This document shows positions 43,537-56,000 of a DNA stretch of 64,000 nt, one piece after another. Numbering within the stretch: the stretch's first letter is position 1; each line of letters opens with the position of its first letter. The stretch is from Variibacter gotjawalensis (GTDB taxonomy: Bacteria; Pseudomonadota; Alphaproteobacteria; Rhizobiales; Xanthobacteraceae). Made by a program: the position numbers and the translations under genes. Location: positions 3,425,501-3,489,500 of the forward strand of contig NZ_AP014946.1 of NCBI RefSeq assembly GCF_002355335.1, given 5' to 3'. The notes under the pieces were generated by a model that was not told the origin of the DNA, made no database searches, and was given only the letters and a program-made list of their open reading frames with translations.

Positions 43537-44678
43537 CAATTTTGTCCTGAGTTCATCGGCGCATTTGCGCGATTGTCTTCGTTGCGTTCGATCCAGCGGA
43601 TCATTTGACTGACTGTGTCGGCGACGAATGCCGGCGGGATGGCGCGCGGCTCGTCCGATCCGAATTGCTGCGCGCGTATGCACCACCACAACGGTGTCAC
43701 CGGTTTCCACGCGCGCGAGTTGGTTGGGCCGGAGAGCGTGAGCAGCGGAATGCCTCGGCTCGCGACGAGATGCTGCAGGCCGTTTTCGTTGCTGACGCAG
43801 CCGGCGAAACGGCCCGCTACCGCGTGGAGCAACCACAAGAGATATCCGGCGTCGCCACGCGCCGTCGCGAGATCGACGATGAGCGCATCCGGAATATTCG
43901 CTTCGTACCAGGCGCGCTGCTCGCCTTCGAATGCACCAAGCAAAACGACGGGACGGAAACCGTGCGCGCGAACGCGCGCCGCAACTGTGATGTGCCCCTC
44001 GCGCGGCCAGGACTTCGTCTGCGTTAACGGCCCGCTCGTAATGCCGAAATAGCGCTCGCCGTCCGGCAGCAATTCGGCCGCGTGCGTCTTGGCTTGCGGC
44101 AACGTCGGGATACGGAAATCGTACGGCAGGCGATGACCCGCGACAATCTCGACCATGCGATGGTAGCGCGCGGCATTGTTGCGCGGCCGAACCTCGAAGG
44201 AACGTGGCGCACCGTACCGCGCCGCGAAGCCCGGCGAGTTCGCTACAAAACGCTTGGCCGAGCCAAAGAACGTCACGCCATTGAGCGACGAGCGCATGTT
44301 GCTGCGCAAGTCCAACACAATGTCCATCGGGCCGAACGAGCGTGCGAGCTGGCGCTGTTCGCTGTTTGCCTCGACACCGGAGAATATCTCGTCGAAGAAC
44401 AGATGCGCGATCGGCGCGAGCGGACCCGTGAATGCGGTCTTCTCCGCCGACAAATTGATCAGGCGGTGGTTTGGAAATGCGATACGCGCCGCGCGATAGG
44501 CCGGCACCCGGATCAGCGCGTCGCCGAGCAGATGCCCCTTGTCGCGGAAGATCAGCGTCGGCTGTTCGGTCTCGCCGCGCGGCTTGATCGTGACATGCGT
44601 GGTCTCGCCCGGCCCGCCGCGCTTGGCGAAGGCCGCATCCAGATCGGTCCGGTAGCTGGCGAGATCCTGCGCTTGCAT
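43536..44678 (-). CDS. GT9-like glycosyltransferase inserted in the suf operon
   Basis: A 380-residue protein of the glycosyltransferase family 9 / heptosyltransferase type. Seen: N-terminal [28 protein letters not shown] (nucleotide-fold start), then SKSWP-like [18 protein letters not shown], and C-terminal [32 protein letters not shown] with the conserved histidine/glycine box. GT9 enzymes add heptose or related sugars to lipopolysaccharide. It lies 6 bases after sufB and overlaps sufC by ATGA, so it is cotranslated with Fe-S genes. There is no known link between the two roles. Confidence 0.85.
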
Positions 44679-44684
44679 CGCAGT

Positions 44685-46166
<1,482 letters not shown>

Positions 46167-46248
46167 TCAACGCTCCACAGCGGTTTCAAGGACCGCGGGT
46201 TCGGATACTTCCGCGCCCGCGTCCCAAAACCCTTGAGTTTCGGGCCGC

Positions 46249-47397
46249 TTACGCGGCGACTTGTTGCCTCTTAAGTAGTGTCGTGACGCACTTTCTCCAA
46301 GCAATGAGAAAGCGATCCACGTCCTTTTCCTCGGTCGCGTAACCGGTCGAGACCCGGATCGCGCCGAGCGCGAGTTCCGAAGCAACCCCCATCGCGGCGA
46401 GGACATGCGACGGTGCGATCTTGCCCGACGAGCAAGCCGAGCCGGCCGAAACCGCCATTCCCTCAAGATCGAGGGCAATCAGCAGCGTGTCGGCCTTCGT
46501 CCCCGGAACAGAAACGAGCGTCGTATTCGGCAGGCGAGGCACGCCCGACCCGAACACCACGGCCCCTTCTACTGCATTGCACAACGAGTCTTCCAGTCTT
46601 TCCTGCAGCGCCCGCATCATGGCTGCTTCCGAGCTCAAGTTGACTCGCACGGCAGCAGCCGCAGCGCCGAAACCGGCAATCGCTGCAATGTTCTCCGTCC
46701 CGGCGCGGAGCCCTCGCTCCTGGCCGCCGCCACGCATCAGCGGCCGCGCCAAATGAAGCTTATCGCTGCGTCGGATCAAAGCCCCGATCCCCTGCGGGCC
46801 ACCGATCTTGTGTGCAGACAGCGTGAGAAGATCGACACCGAGATCATTGATATCGATAGGAATCCGTCCCGCCGCCTGAACCGCGTCAACATGCAGAAGT
46901 CCGCCTGCGGCGTAGACGAGTTCGGCCACAGCTTTGACGGGCTGGATCGTGCCCACCTCGTTGTTGGCGAGCATCAGCGACACCATCGCACGCTTGCCCC
47001 GCCGAGAGACATGCTCCAACGCAACTTGAAGCCCAGTGAGCGAAAGACTTCCGTTAACGTCAACGGGCAGATTATCAGCTTTGGCAAACTGCCCGCCGGC
47101 TAAGACCGAAGGATGTTCGATGGCGCTCACGAGCAGCACATCGGCGCCCCAACCCGGCGACAAAGCCAGCGCGTTCGCCTCCGACCCACCCGACGTGAAC
47201 GTGAGATTCTTCGTCTCGGCGCCAACCAGCTGGGCAATCCCGCGCCGAGCATTCTCGACGATTGACCGCGCCGCCCGCCCCTCGGCATGCAAGGAAGACG
47301 CGTTCCCGCCGCGATCCAGCGCCTCCACCATCGCGGCACGCGATTCCGGCCGCAGCGGCGCGGTCGCGTTCCAGTCTAGGTAAGTGCGGCTCGTCAT
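46249..47397 (-). CDS. cysteine desulfurase, IscS/NifS-like (type I)
   Basis: A 382-residue PLP-dependent desulfurase. Seen: YLDWNATAPLRPESRAAMVEAL, GGSEANALALSPG, the SAHKIGGPQGIGALI lysine box and the type I loop VSAGSACSSGKIAPSHVL with its catalytic cysteine and flexible loop. Type I enzymes do not need SufE. Having it at the head of the operon alongside SufS (type II) gives two desulfurases in one unit. I start at the ATG at 47397; a GTG seven codons upstream is the in-frame alternative. Together with SUF genes, it likely supplies sulfur for cluster assembly. Confidence 0.93.
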   Translation of the reverse strand: MTSRTYLDWNATAPLRPESRAAMVEALDRGGNASSLHAEGRAARSIVENARRGIAQLVGAETKNLTFTSGGSEANALALSPGWGADVLLVSAIEHPSVLAGGQFAKADNLPVDVNGSLSLTGLQVALEHVSRRGKRAMVSLMLANNEVGTIQPVKAVAELVYAAGGLLHVDAVQAAGRIPIDINDLGVDLLTLSAHKIGGPQGIGALIRRSDKLHLARPLMRGGGQERGLRAGTENIAAIAGFGAAAAAVRVNLSSEAAMMRALQERLEDSLCNAVEGAVVFGSGVPRLPNTTLVSVPGTKADTLLIALDLEGMAVSAGSACSSGKIAPSHVLAAMGVASELALGAIRVSTGYATEEKDVDRFLIAWRKCVTTLLKRQQVAA

Positions 47398-47524
47398 CGA
47401 GTTGCCGTCATAAGCCACTGGCGCCTGGGACTGCTCGAAAGGCTTGCAATTGGCCCCCTCGAACGTGCTAGAAGCTCCCGGTCCGCCTCGGCCCGCAGGT
47501 ATCTGCGTCTAAGGGCTTGATCAG

Positions 47525-47541
47525 TTTAGAATAATTCTAAA
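47525..47541. promoter_or_regulatory. Irr-type iron-control box (ICE) upstream of the suf operon
   Basis: TTTAGAATAATTCTAAA is a perfect 17-base palindrome (TTTAGAA-TAA-TTCTAAA) 128 bases before the desulfurase start. It matches the Irr/ICE consensus reported for rhizobia, where Irr is a Fur-family regulator that senses haem and acts in iron limitation. It could also control the alpha/beta hydrolase at 47698, which diverges. Confidence 0.85.
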
Positions 47542-47697
47542 TTATGACCCCACGGCCGTCAAGGTGGCTAAATCCGTAGAACGGAACCGTCCGAGAGATC
47601 ACACCGGCTGGAAAGCTTGACCGCAATCAGCACGACTGACGACGCGGCTTACCACCGGCGAACACAATTTGCCTAGAGAATGCGAGAGGATTGAACG

Positions 47698-48354
47698 ATG
47701 CCCGAGGTGATTTTTACCGGTCCGGCTGGACGGATCGAGGGGCGTTATCATCCCGCTAAGCAGAAGAACGCGCCACTCGCGATCATCCTGCACCCTCACC
47801 CGCAGTTCGGCGGGACGATGAATCATCAGATCGTCTACCAGTTGTACTACGCCTTCGCGCACCGAAACTTCGCCGTGCTGCGCTTCAACTTCCGCGGCGT
47901 CGGCCGCAGCCAGGGCTCGTTCGATCACGGCTCCGGCGAACTCTCCGATGCGGCGGCCGCGCTCGATTGGGCGCAGACGATCAACCCGGAAGCGCGCAGC
48001 TGCTGGATCGCCGGCTTCTCTTTCGGCGCTTGGATCGGCATGCAGCTTCTGATGCGCCGTCCCGAGATCGAAGGCTTCATCTCGATCGCCCCGCCCGCGA
48101 ACCTCTACGACTTCTCATTCCTAGCGCCCTGCCCGTCGTCCGGCTTAATCGCGCACGGCGACAAGGACGCTGTTGCGCCCGCGAAGGACATCAACACGCT
48201 GGTCGAGAAGCTGAAGACTCAGAAGGGTATCGTGATCGAGCAGCGCGTGATCCCGGGCGCCAACCACTTCTTTGAGTCGAAGGTCGAAGCCTTGCTCGAA
48301 GTCTGCACCGGCTATCTCGATAAGCGCCTCGGCATCGTGAAACCGGCGGCTTAA
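47698..48354 (+). CDS. alpha/beta hydrolase (COG2945-like)
   Basis: A 218-residue alpha/beta-fold hydrolase. Seen: the oxyanion strand AIILHPHPQFGGTMNHQIVY, the box NFRGVGRSQGSFDHG, nucleophile elbow GFSFGAW, Asp in AHGDKDAVAP and His in GANHFFE, all in family order. Such proteins are of unknown substrate (dienelactone-hydrolase-related). No signal peptide. The gene diverges from the suf operon, and the Irr box lies 157 bases upstream of its start. Confidence 0.9.
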   Translation: MPEVIFTGPAGRIEGRYHPAKQKNAPLAIILHPHPQFGGTMNHQIVYQLYYAFAHRNFAVLRFNFRGVGRSQGSFDHGSGELSDAAAALDWAQTINPEARSCWIAGFSFGAWIGMQLLMRRPEIEGFISIAPPANLYDFSFLAPCPSSGLIAHGDKDAVAPAKDINTLVEKLKTQKGIVIEQRVIPGANHFFESKVEALLEVCTGYLDKRLGIVKPAA

Positions 48355-48411
48355 TTCCGAAACTAGCGATCGCGCATATTGCGCGCGATCGCTTCCAACA
48401 CGTATTTGAAA

Positions 48412-49422
48412 ATGACATTGCGCTCGAAGGTCTTGCTTGCGTTTGCCGTGCTCGTCGTCGGCTCCGTGACGCTCTACGCAAGCCTCATCTACTTCACGAC
48501 GGTTCCGGGGACGCCTCATATAGGCCCGCTGCCTCCGCTCACGGCCGAAGAGCGCAACCTTGCTGATGCGTTGCGGCGTCACGTCGAAGTTATCGCGGCC
48601 CGTGAGCACAACCTCGATCACCCCGAGGAACTCGAGAAAGTCGCTCTCTATATCGAGAGCGTGCTCGGCGATTATGGCTACGTCGTCAATCGCCACGGCT
48701 ACGAAGTCGACAAGAAGCCGGTCCGCAACATCGAAGCGACGATAGAGCCCTCTGCCGCGGCGACCGACCCCGCCGTCATTGTCGTCGGCGCACACTACGA
48801 CAGCGCTAGAGGCACACCTGGCGCGAACGACAATGCGACCGGCACTGCTTCAGTCCTCGAACTTGCGCGGATGCTGTCCGGTTTGAGAGGCACCACAGAC
48901 AAGCGCATCCGGCTCGTGCTTTTCGTCAACGAGGAACCGCCGTATTTTTACACGACCCAGATGGGTAGCTGGCACTACGCCGCGATGCTGAGCACTCGCA
49001 AAGAGCGCGTCATCGCGATGTATTCGCTGGAGACGCTCGGCTTCTATAGCGACGAACCCGGCAGCCAGAGCTATCCGCCGCCCCTCGGCTTGATCTATTC
49101 TCAGCCCGGCAACTTCGTCTCATTCGTCGGCATGCTGAACTCACGGCCGTTGGTGCAAGAGAGCATCAAGTCGTTTCGAGAGCATACAAAGTTTCCGACC
49201 ATCGGCGGCGCGGCGCCTGGCTATATTCCGGGCATCACTTGGTCCGATCATTGGTCGTTTTCGAACCACGGTTTCCAAGCGCTGATGATCACGGACACCG
49301 CGACTTTTCGGTATCCGCACTATCACGAGCCCACCGATACGCCGGACAAGGTGAACTTCGAAAGCCACGCACGTGTCACGAAAGGCATCGAGAGGGTGAT
49401 CCGTGACGCAGCGAAACGCTAA
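48412..49422 (+). CDS. membrane-anchored M28 family peptidase
   Basis: A 336-residue zinc aminopeptidase-like protein. N-terminal signal anchor (SKVLLAFAVLVVGSVTLYASLIYF) followed by the M28 domain: VVGAHYDSARGTPGANDNATG (His and Asp zinc ligands), LVLFVNEEPP (catalytic Glu), YSLETLGFYSD, and a C-terminal HYHEPTDTPDKVNF region with the last His ligand. The domain faces the periplasm. The ATG at 48412 is preferred to a TTG at 48379. It shares four bases with the converging anmK gene. Confidence 0.9.
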   Translation: MTLRSKVLLAFAVLVVGSVTLYASLIYFTTVPGTPHIGPLPPLTAEERNLADALRRHVEVIAAREHNLDHPEELEKVALYIESVLGDYGYVVNRHGYEVDKKPVRNIEATIEPSAAATDPAVIVVGAHYDSARGTPGANDNATGTASVLELARMLSGLRGTTDKRIRLVLFVNEEPPYFYTTQMGSWHYAAMLSTRKERVIAMYSLETLGFYSDEPGSQSYPPPLGLIYSQPGNFVSFVGMLNSRPLVQESIKSFREHTKFPTIGGAAPGYIPGITWSDHWSFSNHGFQALMITDTATFRYPHYHEPTDTPDKVNFESHARVTKGIERVIRDAAKR

Positions 49423-50555
49423 GCGGTTTTCGCCTTAGCGCGCGGCGTCACAACGACGCCGCCCGTCAACGCCGCCGCAACGCCTGTCGTGCCCGGGAAT
49501 GTCAGCGGTATGCCGCTCAGGGCGCGCACCGCCAGAAACGCGAAAGCCTGCGCTTCCATCGCTTCGACGGACCAGCCGACATCGGCCGCGGTCTCCACGC
49601 GCGCGGGAGCTACACGCGTCGACAACATCCGCATCAGCGTTGGGTTGAGCGCGCCGCCCCCGGCGACGATCCACGTCGCGGGCGCGCGCGGCAAACGTTC
49701 GACGACACGCGCGATCGTCGCGGAGGTGAGCGCGGTCAAAGTCGCAGCCGCATCCTCTGCAGACATTGCATCGAGACCGCCATGCGCCGCGACATGCGCG
49801 CGGAAATCGTTGCGGTCGAGAGATTTCGGCGGTGACTGCTCAAAATACGGATGCGCGAGCAACCGCGTAAGTGCCGTCTCATCGACGCGGCCGCGCGCAG
49901 CGAGCGCTCCGTCGGCGTCGTAACGTCCGCCGGTGCGCGCGAGAACGAGATCGTCGATCAGCGCATTGCCCGGCCCGGTGTCGCAGGCAATCAACGTCTC
50001 GCGATCGATGAACGTGATGTTCGCAACGCCGCCGATATTTAGTACCGCGATCGATCCCCCTTCTCCGAGCGAACGCGCGAGCGCGCGATGATAGACCGGC
50101 ACCAGCGGCGCACCCTGTCCGCCCGCCGCAACGTCGGCAGCGCGCAGATCGTAGACGACGCGCAATCCCGTCGCATCGGCGAGCGCTTGTCCGTCGCCGA
50201 TCTGCACGGTGAGTTTCTGCTCCGGGCGGTGCCACACGGTCTGTCCGTGAAAGCCGACGACGTCGATCGCGCTCGGCGACAACTGATTGTCTTTGAGGAA
50301 CCGCTGCACCGCCTCGGCATGTCGCCGCGTGACGAGAAGCTCTGCTTCGCCAAGCACGCCTGGCCGCACCGCGCGATCCGTCATGCCCGCCGCGTCCGCC
50401 AGCGCCTGCCGCAACAGGTCGCGATCGGCCGCCGCATAGGCATAAGAGGCCGACGGCCCCATGGCCGCAACCGTTTCGCCGTCGGTCTCGATCAGGGCGA
50501 CATCTATGCCGTCCATCGACGTACCGCTCATCAGCCCGATTGCCCTGAAAATCAT
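49419..50555 (-). CDS. anmK: anhydro-N-acetylmuramic acid kinase
   Basis: A 378-residue sugar kinase that phosphorylates 1,6-anhydro-MurNAc from peptidoglycan turnover to MurNAc-6-phosphate. Seen: IGLMSGTSMDGIDVAL at the N-terminus, ACDTGPGNALIDDLV, SIAVLNIGGVANITFID and a C-terminal GVAAALTGGVV. ATG at 50555 gives the canonical N-terminus; the frame is open upstream to 50636. It diverges from tyrS. Confidence 0.95.
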   Translation of the reverse strand: MIFRAIGLMSGTSMDGIDVALIETDGETVAAMGPSASYAYAAADRDLLRQALADAAGMTDRAVRPGVLGEAELLVTRRHAEAVQRFLKDNQLSPSAIDVVGFHGQTVWHRPEQKLTVQIGDGQALADATGLRVVYDLRAADVAAGGQGAPLVPVYHRALARSLGEGGSIAVLNIGGVANITFIDRETLIACDTGPGNALIDDLVLARTGGRYDADGALAARGRVDETALTRLLAHPYFEQSPPKSLDRNDFRAHVAAHGGLDAMSAEDAAATLTALTSATIARVVERLPRAPATWIVAGGGALNPTLMRMLSTRVAPARVETAADVGWSVEAMEAQAFAFLAVRALSGIPLTFPGTTGVAAALTGGVVVTPRAKAKTA

Positions 50556-50646
50556 GCGGTTCCCTTGCGGATGACGACCTGCTAAACCCGCGCCGCAACG
50601 GCGCAGGCGCCGATTGTCGATCCGATACCTAAACAATGGCTAAGCG

Positions 50647-51897
50647 ATGAGTGCCTTCAAGTCCGATTTCCTCTCCGTTCTCTCGGAGCGAGGCTATGTC
50701 CACCAGATGTCCGACGCGGCGGGTCTCGATGACCTCGCCGAGCGCGGCGAGGTCGTGGCTTACGTCGGGTATGACTGCACGGCGCCGTCGCTCCATATCG
50801 GCCACCTGCTCTCGATCATGATGCTGCATTGGCTGCAGGCGACCGGCAACAAGCCGATCGCGCTGATGGGCGGCGGCACGACGCGCGTCGGCGATCCTTC
50901 GGGCCGCGACGAGACGCGCAAGATCCTCACCTACGAGCAGATCGACGCCAACAAAGACTCGATCAAGACCACATTCGCGAAGTTCATCAACTTCGGCGGG
51001 GCTAAGACCGATGCGATCATGTCGGACAATGCCGAGTGGCTGACCAAGCTCAACTACATCGAGATGCTGCGCGACGTCGGCCGCCACTTCTCGATCAACC
51101 GCATGCTGACAATGGACTCGGTGAAGCTCCGCCTCGACCGCGAGCAAGAGCTCTCGTTCATCGAGTTCAACTACATGATCCTGCAGTCCTACGACTATGT
51201 CGAGCTCGCGCGCCGCTACGGCTGCAATCTGCAGATGGGCGGCTCGGATCAGTGGGGCAACATCGTCAACGGCGTCGACCTTGGCCGTCGCATGGGCACG
51301 CATCAGCTCTACGCGCTCACCTGCCCGCTGCTCACGACATCGTCGGGCGCGAAGATGGGCAAGACCGCTGCCGGCGCCGTGTGGCTTAACGCCGACATGC
51401 TCTCTCCCTACGATTACTGGCAGTTCTGGCGCAACACCGAGGACGGCGATGTCGCGCGCTTCCTGCGTCTCTTCACGACGCTGCCGATGGACGAGATCTC
51501 TCGCCTCGCTGCGCTTAAGGGCAACGAGATCAACGAGGCGAAGAAAGTTCTCGCCACCGAGACGACGAGCTTGATGCACGGCGCCGACGCCGCGACGCGG
51601 GCGAGCGAGACCGCGCGGCAGACTTTCGAGCAGGGCGAGACGTCGGCAACGCTGCCGACCGTCGAGATCCCGCGTAGCGAGTTCAACGCCGGCCTCGGTG
51701 TGCTCACCGCCTACGCGCGCGCGGAACTCGTCGCCTCGACCAGCGAAGCACGCCGCCAGGTCAAGGCCGGCGGCCTCCGCGTCAACGACAAGGTCGTGAC
51801 GGACGAGCGGGCGACCTTGAGCGAAAGCGACCTCGCGGACGGAGTGATCAAGCTATCGCTCGGCAAGAAGAAGCACGTTCTTCTACGCCCGGTTTAG
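50647..51897 (+). CDS. tyrS: tyrosyl-tRNA synthetase
   Basis: A 416-residue class I aminoacyl-tRNA synthetase. Seen: [21 protein letters not shown] with the HIGH box, the tyrosine/ATP region [18 protein letters not shown], the KMSKS-like loop [15 protein letters not shown], and a C-terminal S4 RNA-binding domain ([19 protein letters not shown]). The only tyrS candidate in the window and thus likely essential. No riboswitch or attenuator is evident in the 91-base gap to anmK. Confidence 0.97.
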   Translation: MSAFKSDFLSVLSERGYVHQMSDAAGLDDLAERGEVVAYVGYDCTAPSLHIGHLLSIMMLHWLQATGNKPIALMGGGTTRVGDPSGRDETRKILTYEQIDANKDSIKTTFAKFINFGGAKTDAIMSDNAEWLTKLNYIEMLRDVGRHFSINRMLTMDSVKLRLDREQELSFIEFNYMILQSYDYVELARRYGCNLQMGGSDQWGNIVNGVDLGRRMGTHQLYALTCPLLTTSSGAKMGKTAAGAVWLNADMLSPYDYWQFWRNTEDGDVARFLRLFTTLPMDEISRLAALKGNEINEAKKVLATETTSLMHGADAATRASETARQTFEQGETSATLPTVEIPRSEFNAGLGVLTAYARAELVASTSEARRQVKAGGLRVNDKVVTDERATLSESDLADGVIKLSLGKKKHVLLRPV

Positions 51898-52082
51898 TGA
51901 CCTCTGCCTCGATTTGATGCATCCTCGGGTCTGCCGGGGGTGTTCGTTGTGGCGGTTCGGACACGGTCGGCCAATACTTGATGGTTTCGGGAACCGATTA
52001 ACCCGATTCCGCCTATGTTCAACCAAACGGTAACCAAACAAGCCGCTATAAAGTCGACATCTTTTTTCGTAGAGTTCTGATC

Positions 52083-52919
52083 ATGCGTCGCCTGGGGCTG
52101 ATTTCACTGTTCGCGCTTACGCTCGCCGCTCCCGCGGTTGCGGCGGATATGGGCGCGCCTGCCCCGGTGCAATGGGGTCCGGCCGGTACGGCCTGGAGCG
52201 GCACCGACGTCCTCGTCGACCTCGGCGGCGGCGCTCAGGTTGTTCCCCGGTTCGAAGGCTCGAAGCGCTACGACGTCGTCGCATGGCCGTTCGGTCAGGC
52301 CCGCCTTCTCGTCAACCCGTTCACGGGTGAACGCAACAGCGCTGATTGGTTCGACGATCGCGGCTTCGGCATCACGCCGGCGTTCCGCTACGTGCCGGAC
52401 CGCAAGGGCGGCGCCGACCTCGGCCTGCCCGGCCTCGGCAACGTGAAGACTGCCGTCGAACTCGGCGCGCGTGTCGGCTATCGCTTCCCGAATGTCGAAG
52501 TGTTCGTCGAAGGCCGTCAAGGCGTCGGCGGTCATCAAGGCTTCCTCGCCGATCTCGGCGTCGACATCTTGATGCGCCCGACAGCCCGCACCGAAATCAC
52601 GGTCGGCCCGCGCGTCAGCTTCGCCACCAGCGATTACATGCAGACCTACTTCGGCGTGACGCCGACGCAGTCGGCCGCGACGGGTCTTGCCGCTTACAAC
52701 ATCAAGGGCGGTCTGCGCAGCGCGGGCGTCGCGGCGACCGGTGCTTACTGGCTCACCGATCGCTGGGCCATCCGCTCGACGGCATCTTGGACGCGCCTCC
52801 TCGGCGACATTCCGGATAGCCCGATCATGGGGCTGACCAACAGCGAAGTGAATCAGTTCACGGCGTCGCTCGGCCTATCCTATCGCTTCGGCTACACCTG
52901 GCCGAACGGCATCCGCTAA
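52083..52919 (+). CDS. MipA/OmpV family outer-membrane protein
   Basis: A 278-residue protein with a signal peptide (MRRLGLISLFALTLAAPAVA) and a predicted 12-strand outer-membrane barrel, ending in a C-terminal aromatic strand YRFGYTWPNGIR. Seen: the family's VDLGGGAQVVPRFEGSKRYD, ITPAFRYVPDRKG and LGLSYRF. MipA in E. coli scaffolds murein hydrolase and synthase; OmpV-like proteins are induced by stress. The barrel's order is inferred. The gene lies alone, with a hairpin repeat downstream. Confidence 0.92.
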   Translation: MRRLGLISLFALTLAAPAVAADMGAPAPVQWGPAGTAWSGTDVLVDLGGGAQVVPRFEGSKRYDVVAWPFGQARLLVNPFTGERNSADWFDDRGFGITPAFRYVPDRKGGADLGLPGLGNVKTAVELGARVGYRFPNVEVFVEGRQGVGGHQGFLADLGVDILMRPTARTEITVGPRVSFATSDYMQTYFGVTPTQSAATGLAAYNIKGGLRSAGVAATGAYWLTDRWAIRSTASWTRLLGDIPDSPIMGLTNSEVNQFTASLGLSYRFGYTWPNGIR

Positions 52920-52947
52920 TCATTCAGCGCTAGACTAGTCTCCGCTC

Positions 52948-52967
52948 ATTCCCGCGAAAGCGGGGAT
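52948..52967. repeat. short hairpin repeat at convergent junction
   Basis: ATTCCCGC-GAAA-GCGGGGAT (nearly perfect stem, GNRA-type loop) followed by CCATC, between the converging MipA and AsmA-like genes. The CATTCCCGCGAAAGCGGGxATCCA element occurs across many proteobacterial genomes. Confidence 0.75.
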
Positions 52968-53054
52968 CCATCACGCGTACCGCAGCACGCGAAAGAAGTC
53001 TTCGTGATTGGGTGAGAGCGGACGGCTAATGCGCACACTAGCGCAGCCCGACAA

Positions 53055-56000
53055 TCAATCCGTCTGACGACCCGTCGGCACGTTGGCCTCATTCCCACGA
53101 AACTCAAATATCTTCCGCAGGAAGCCCGGCGCGAGCGCCGACATCGGATTGACGTTGAGCGTCGGCGCATTCGGTTTGCCGGTCACCTGATAGGTGACAC
53201 CGAGCAGGCCTTCCTTGCTGCCGCCGAGGAACATGCCGAGAATCGGGATCTGCCCCGGAATGTTGTTGAGGCCGTAGAGCGGGACGAACGTCCCGCGCAT
53301 GTTCACGCTGTTGGTCGCGTAATCGAGATTACCTTCGACCGTGCCGCCGACGGACGGGCCGCGCACGACACCGTCACGAACGGAGAAGCGGCCAGGCGAA
53401 CGCGTGAACTCCGCATACATATCGGTGAACGGCACGCCGCCCGTCGTGCCGGCCCGCGCGCGCGGCGCATTCGGATCGCCCGGTCGCGCGGCCGCAACGC
53501 CATCGAGCGCAGGCTCGCCGCGCACCGCGAAGTTACGCACTTTGATGTAGCCTTCGCGCGGCGTGTCATCCGCCAGCGGCGGATCCATCGCGACCTCGAG
53601 CGTGCCGCCATACATGCGCGGATAAATATCGGCGAAGCGGAACAACGCGCCGGCATCCGCCGACGTTACGACGATCCCTTGCCGCGACTGGCGCTTTTCC
53701 ATGCTGCCGTTGATCGATGCATTGCTGCCGATCTTGCCGCTTGCTGAGAAGGCACGGATTTGGCCGGCGCGCCGCGAGATCTTGAGATCGAGGCTACGCA
53801 TCGTCTCGCCGTTGTGACCCGTCATGACGCCGATCTTTACTTCGGCATCGAAGTCCTGCGGCTTCTTCGTCTTCGCTTCGATTTTCTGTCCGGACATCGA
53901 CGCTTTGACGAAACCGCGCCCGTCGACGACGTCGCCGCGCAACGTCAAACGCATCGCGCCGTCGCTCGCTTTGTCGATGCGGAGCGAAGCCTTGTCGCCT
54001 TCCGACGGCGAGAATGTCGGGAAATTCGCCGAGAGCAGTTCACCCTGCGAGTCGACTTCAAGCGCGCCGCGCACCGAGACGCCCGAGCCTTCCAGCACAA
54101 AGTCTTCCAGCCGCATCGATTGTCCGCGATCGACCAGCGTGAAGGTCGAGCGCGCCGGGCGGCCCGCAGCTTTGATCCAACCCGGAATGAGGTCGTTGAT
54201 CTTCGAATCCTTAAGGTCGATTTCGAAACCGAAACGCCCTTCGCGCGTCGTCGGCTTCATGCGTCCGCCGAACTTCACGTTGACCGAGCCAGAGAGCCCA
54301 GGGAAATCGAGGTTGAGACGATTGCGCGCCGCATCGTCGAGCGTCGCCTGCACGCGCACTTCGGCTTCGGGCTGACTGCTCGCGGTGCGATACTCGACGG
54401 CAGACGGCATTCCGCCGATCTTCACGTCGCCCTTCACCTGCATTTGCTCGTGCGTCGCGCTGATCCGTAGCGTGCCCTGCTCGGCCTTCAGCCCCTTGAA
54501 GAATTTCTCCGCGCCGAAATTCGTGATCTCGGCTTCGACCGCGTAGCCGACTTCGTTGCGCGTCACCACCGGGCGCATCGGCACAGCGAGCGCGATGTTG
54601 GCGACGACATTGCCTTTCGTCGTCGCGGCGTCGAGCGGCAATCCGGAGGCATCCCGCAGCGCTTCCATCGAGAGCATCTCGGCCGCGGCATCGAGGCCGC
54701 CTTCGACACGCAGACGCGTCTGCGACATCGGCGGCTTCAGCGACGTGTCTGCTATATCGAATGTGCCGCCCGCGACCATCAGCTTGCGGCCTGACGGTAG
54801 ATCGATCGTTCCCTTGCCGAACGCGATCGACACCGTATGGCCGACGATCCGCGTCGCGACGTCGACATCCTTGAGGCTAGGCAGCGCGTCGAGCGGGCGC
54901 ACGATCGCATTGCGCGCGCCGATCTCGATCACGAGTTGCTCGTTGGTGAGCGGGGGCCCGTGCGGCGTGAACGTTTTCAGCGGTGCATTGCCGAAGATCG
55001 AGACCTTCTCGACCGTACCGCCGAGCATTTGCTCGTCGACCCAGCGGCGCACTTCCGGCACGATAAAGATTGGCCACAAACGCTTCAGCGCGTTGAGCGA
55101 CATGCGGCCGCCTTCGATCTTGAAGGCGAGGATCGGGTCTTCCGTGTTGTAGTCGAGCGAGGCCGACAACGTCGCGGCGACGGCACGACCTCCGAGTTCC
55201 ATATTCTCCAGCGCAAGACGCTTGCCGACTGTGTCGATCGTCGCGCGGCCAATGACGCGCTCGATCTGCACCGGCGCTTCCTTGCTGCCGGCGGCAGCGA
55301 GCGAAGCCTGACCTTGCGCAAGCGATACGGTCCACACGCCCGAATTCTGCGGCGGCGGCTCGACGACGGCAGCGAGACGCACGCGGCTCGCGCCGGACGA
55401 AAGATCGATCGGGATCGTCAGGCGGCGCTGCTTGGCGTCCCACTTGATATCCGCCGTCATTTCGTCGATGCGCAGACGCGCGATGTCCTTCTTCGCGTCG
55501 CCGATGAAACCGGCGCCGGCGAGAATGCGTCCGTTCAGCGACGTAGGCGTGCCGTCGGCGCCCAGCGTCGCGACCAGGTCCATGTTGAGCGGAACGTCAG
55601 CGCGGAAGTCGCCTTGATCGAGGCGCAACGCGAGCAACACATCTTTCGGTGAAAGGTCGCGGATCGCCGCTTCGATCGAACGCGTGCCGTCGCCGTTCGG
55701 ACGCGCGGATCCGACGATCGACCATGGGCCGTCTGTGCCCGACGATTTGATGTCCAGCGTTGCGCCGCCGCCGCTCAAACGCTTCAGCGCGAAATTGATA
55801 TTCGCAAAACTGAGTTTTTTCCCGTTGCGCGCATCGTCGACCGAGATCGTGCCGTTGCGCAGACCGACCTCGTTGAGGTCGCCGCCGTCGAGCCCGGCAT
55901 TGTCGAGATTCTGCAGCCAGCCGAACATCAGCGCGGCGAGGCCCGCGGCATCGCTCGCAAGCGAGTCCTGCGGCACCTGACCGCCCGCCGTGGCCGGAGC

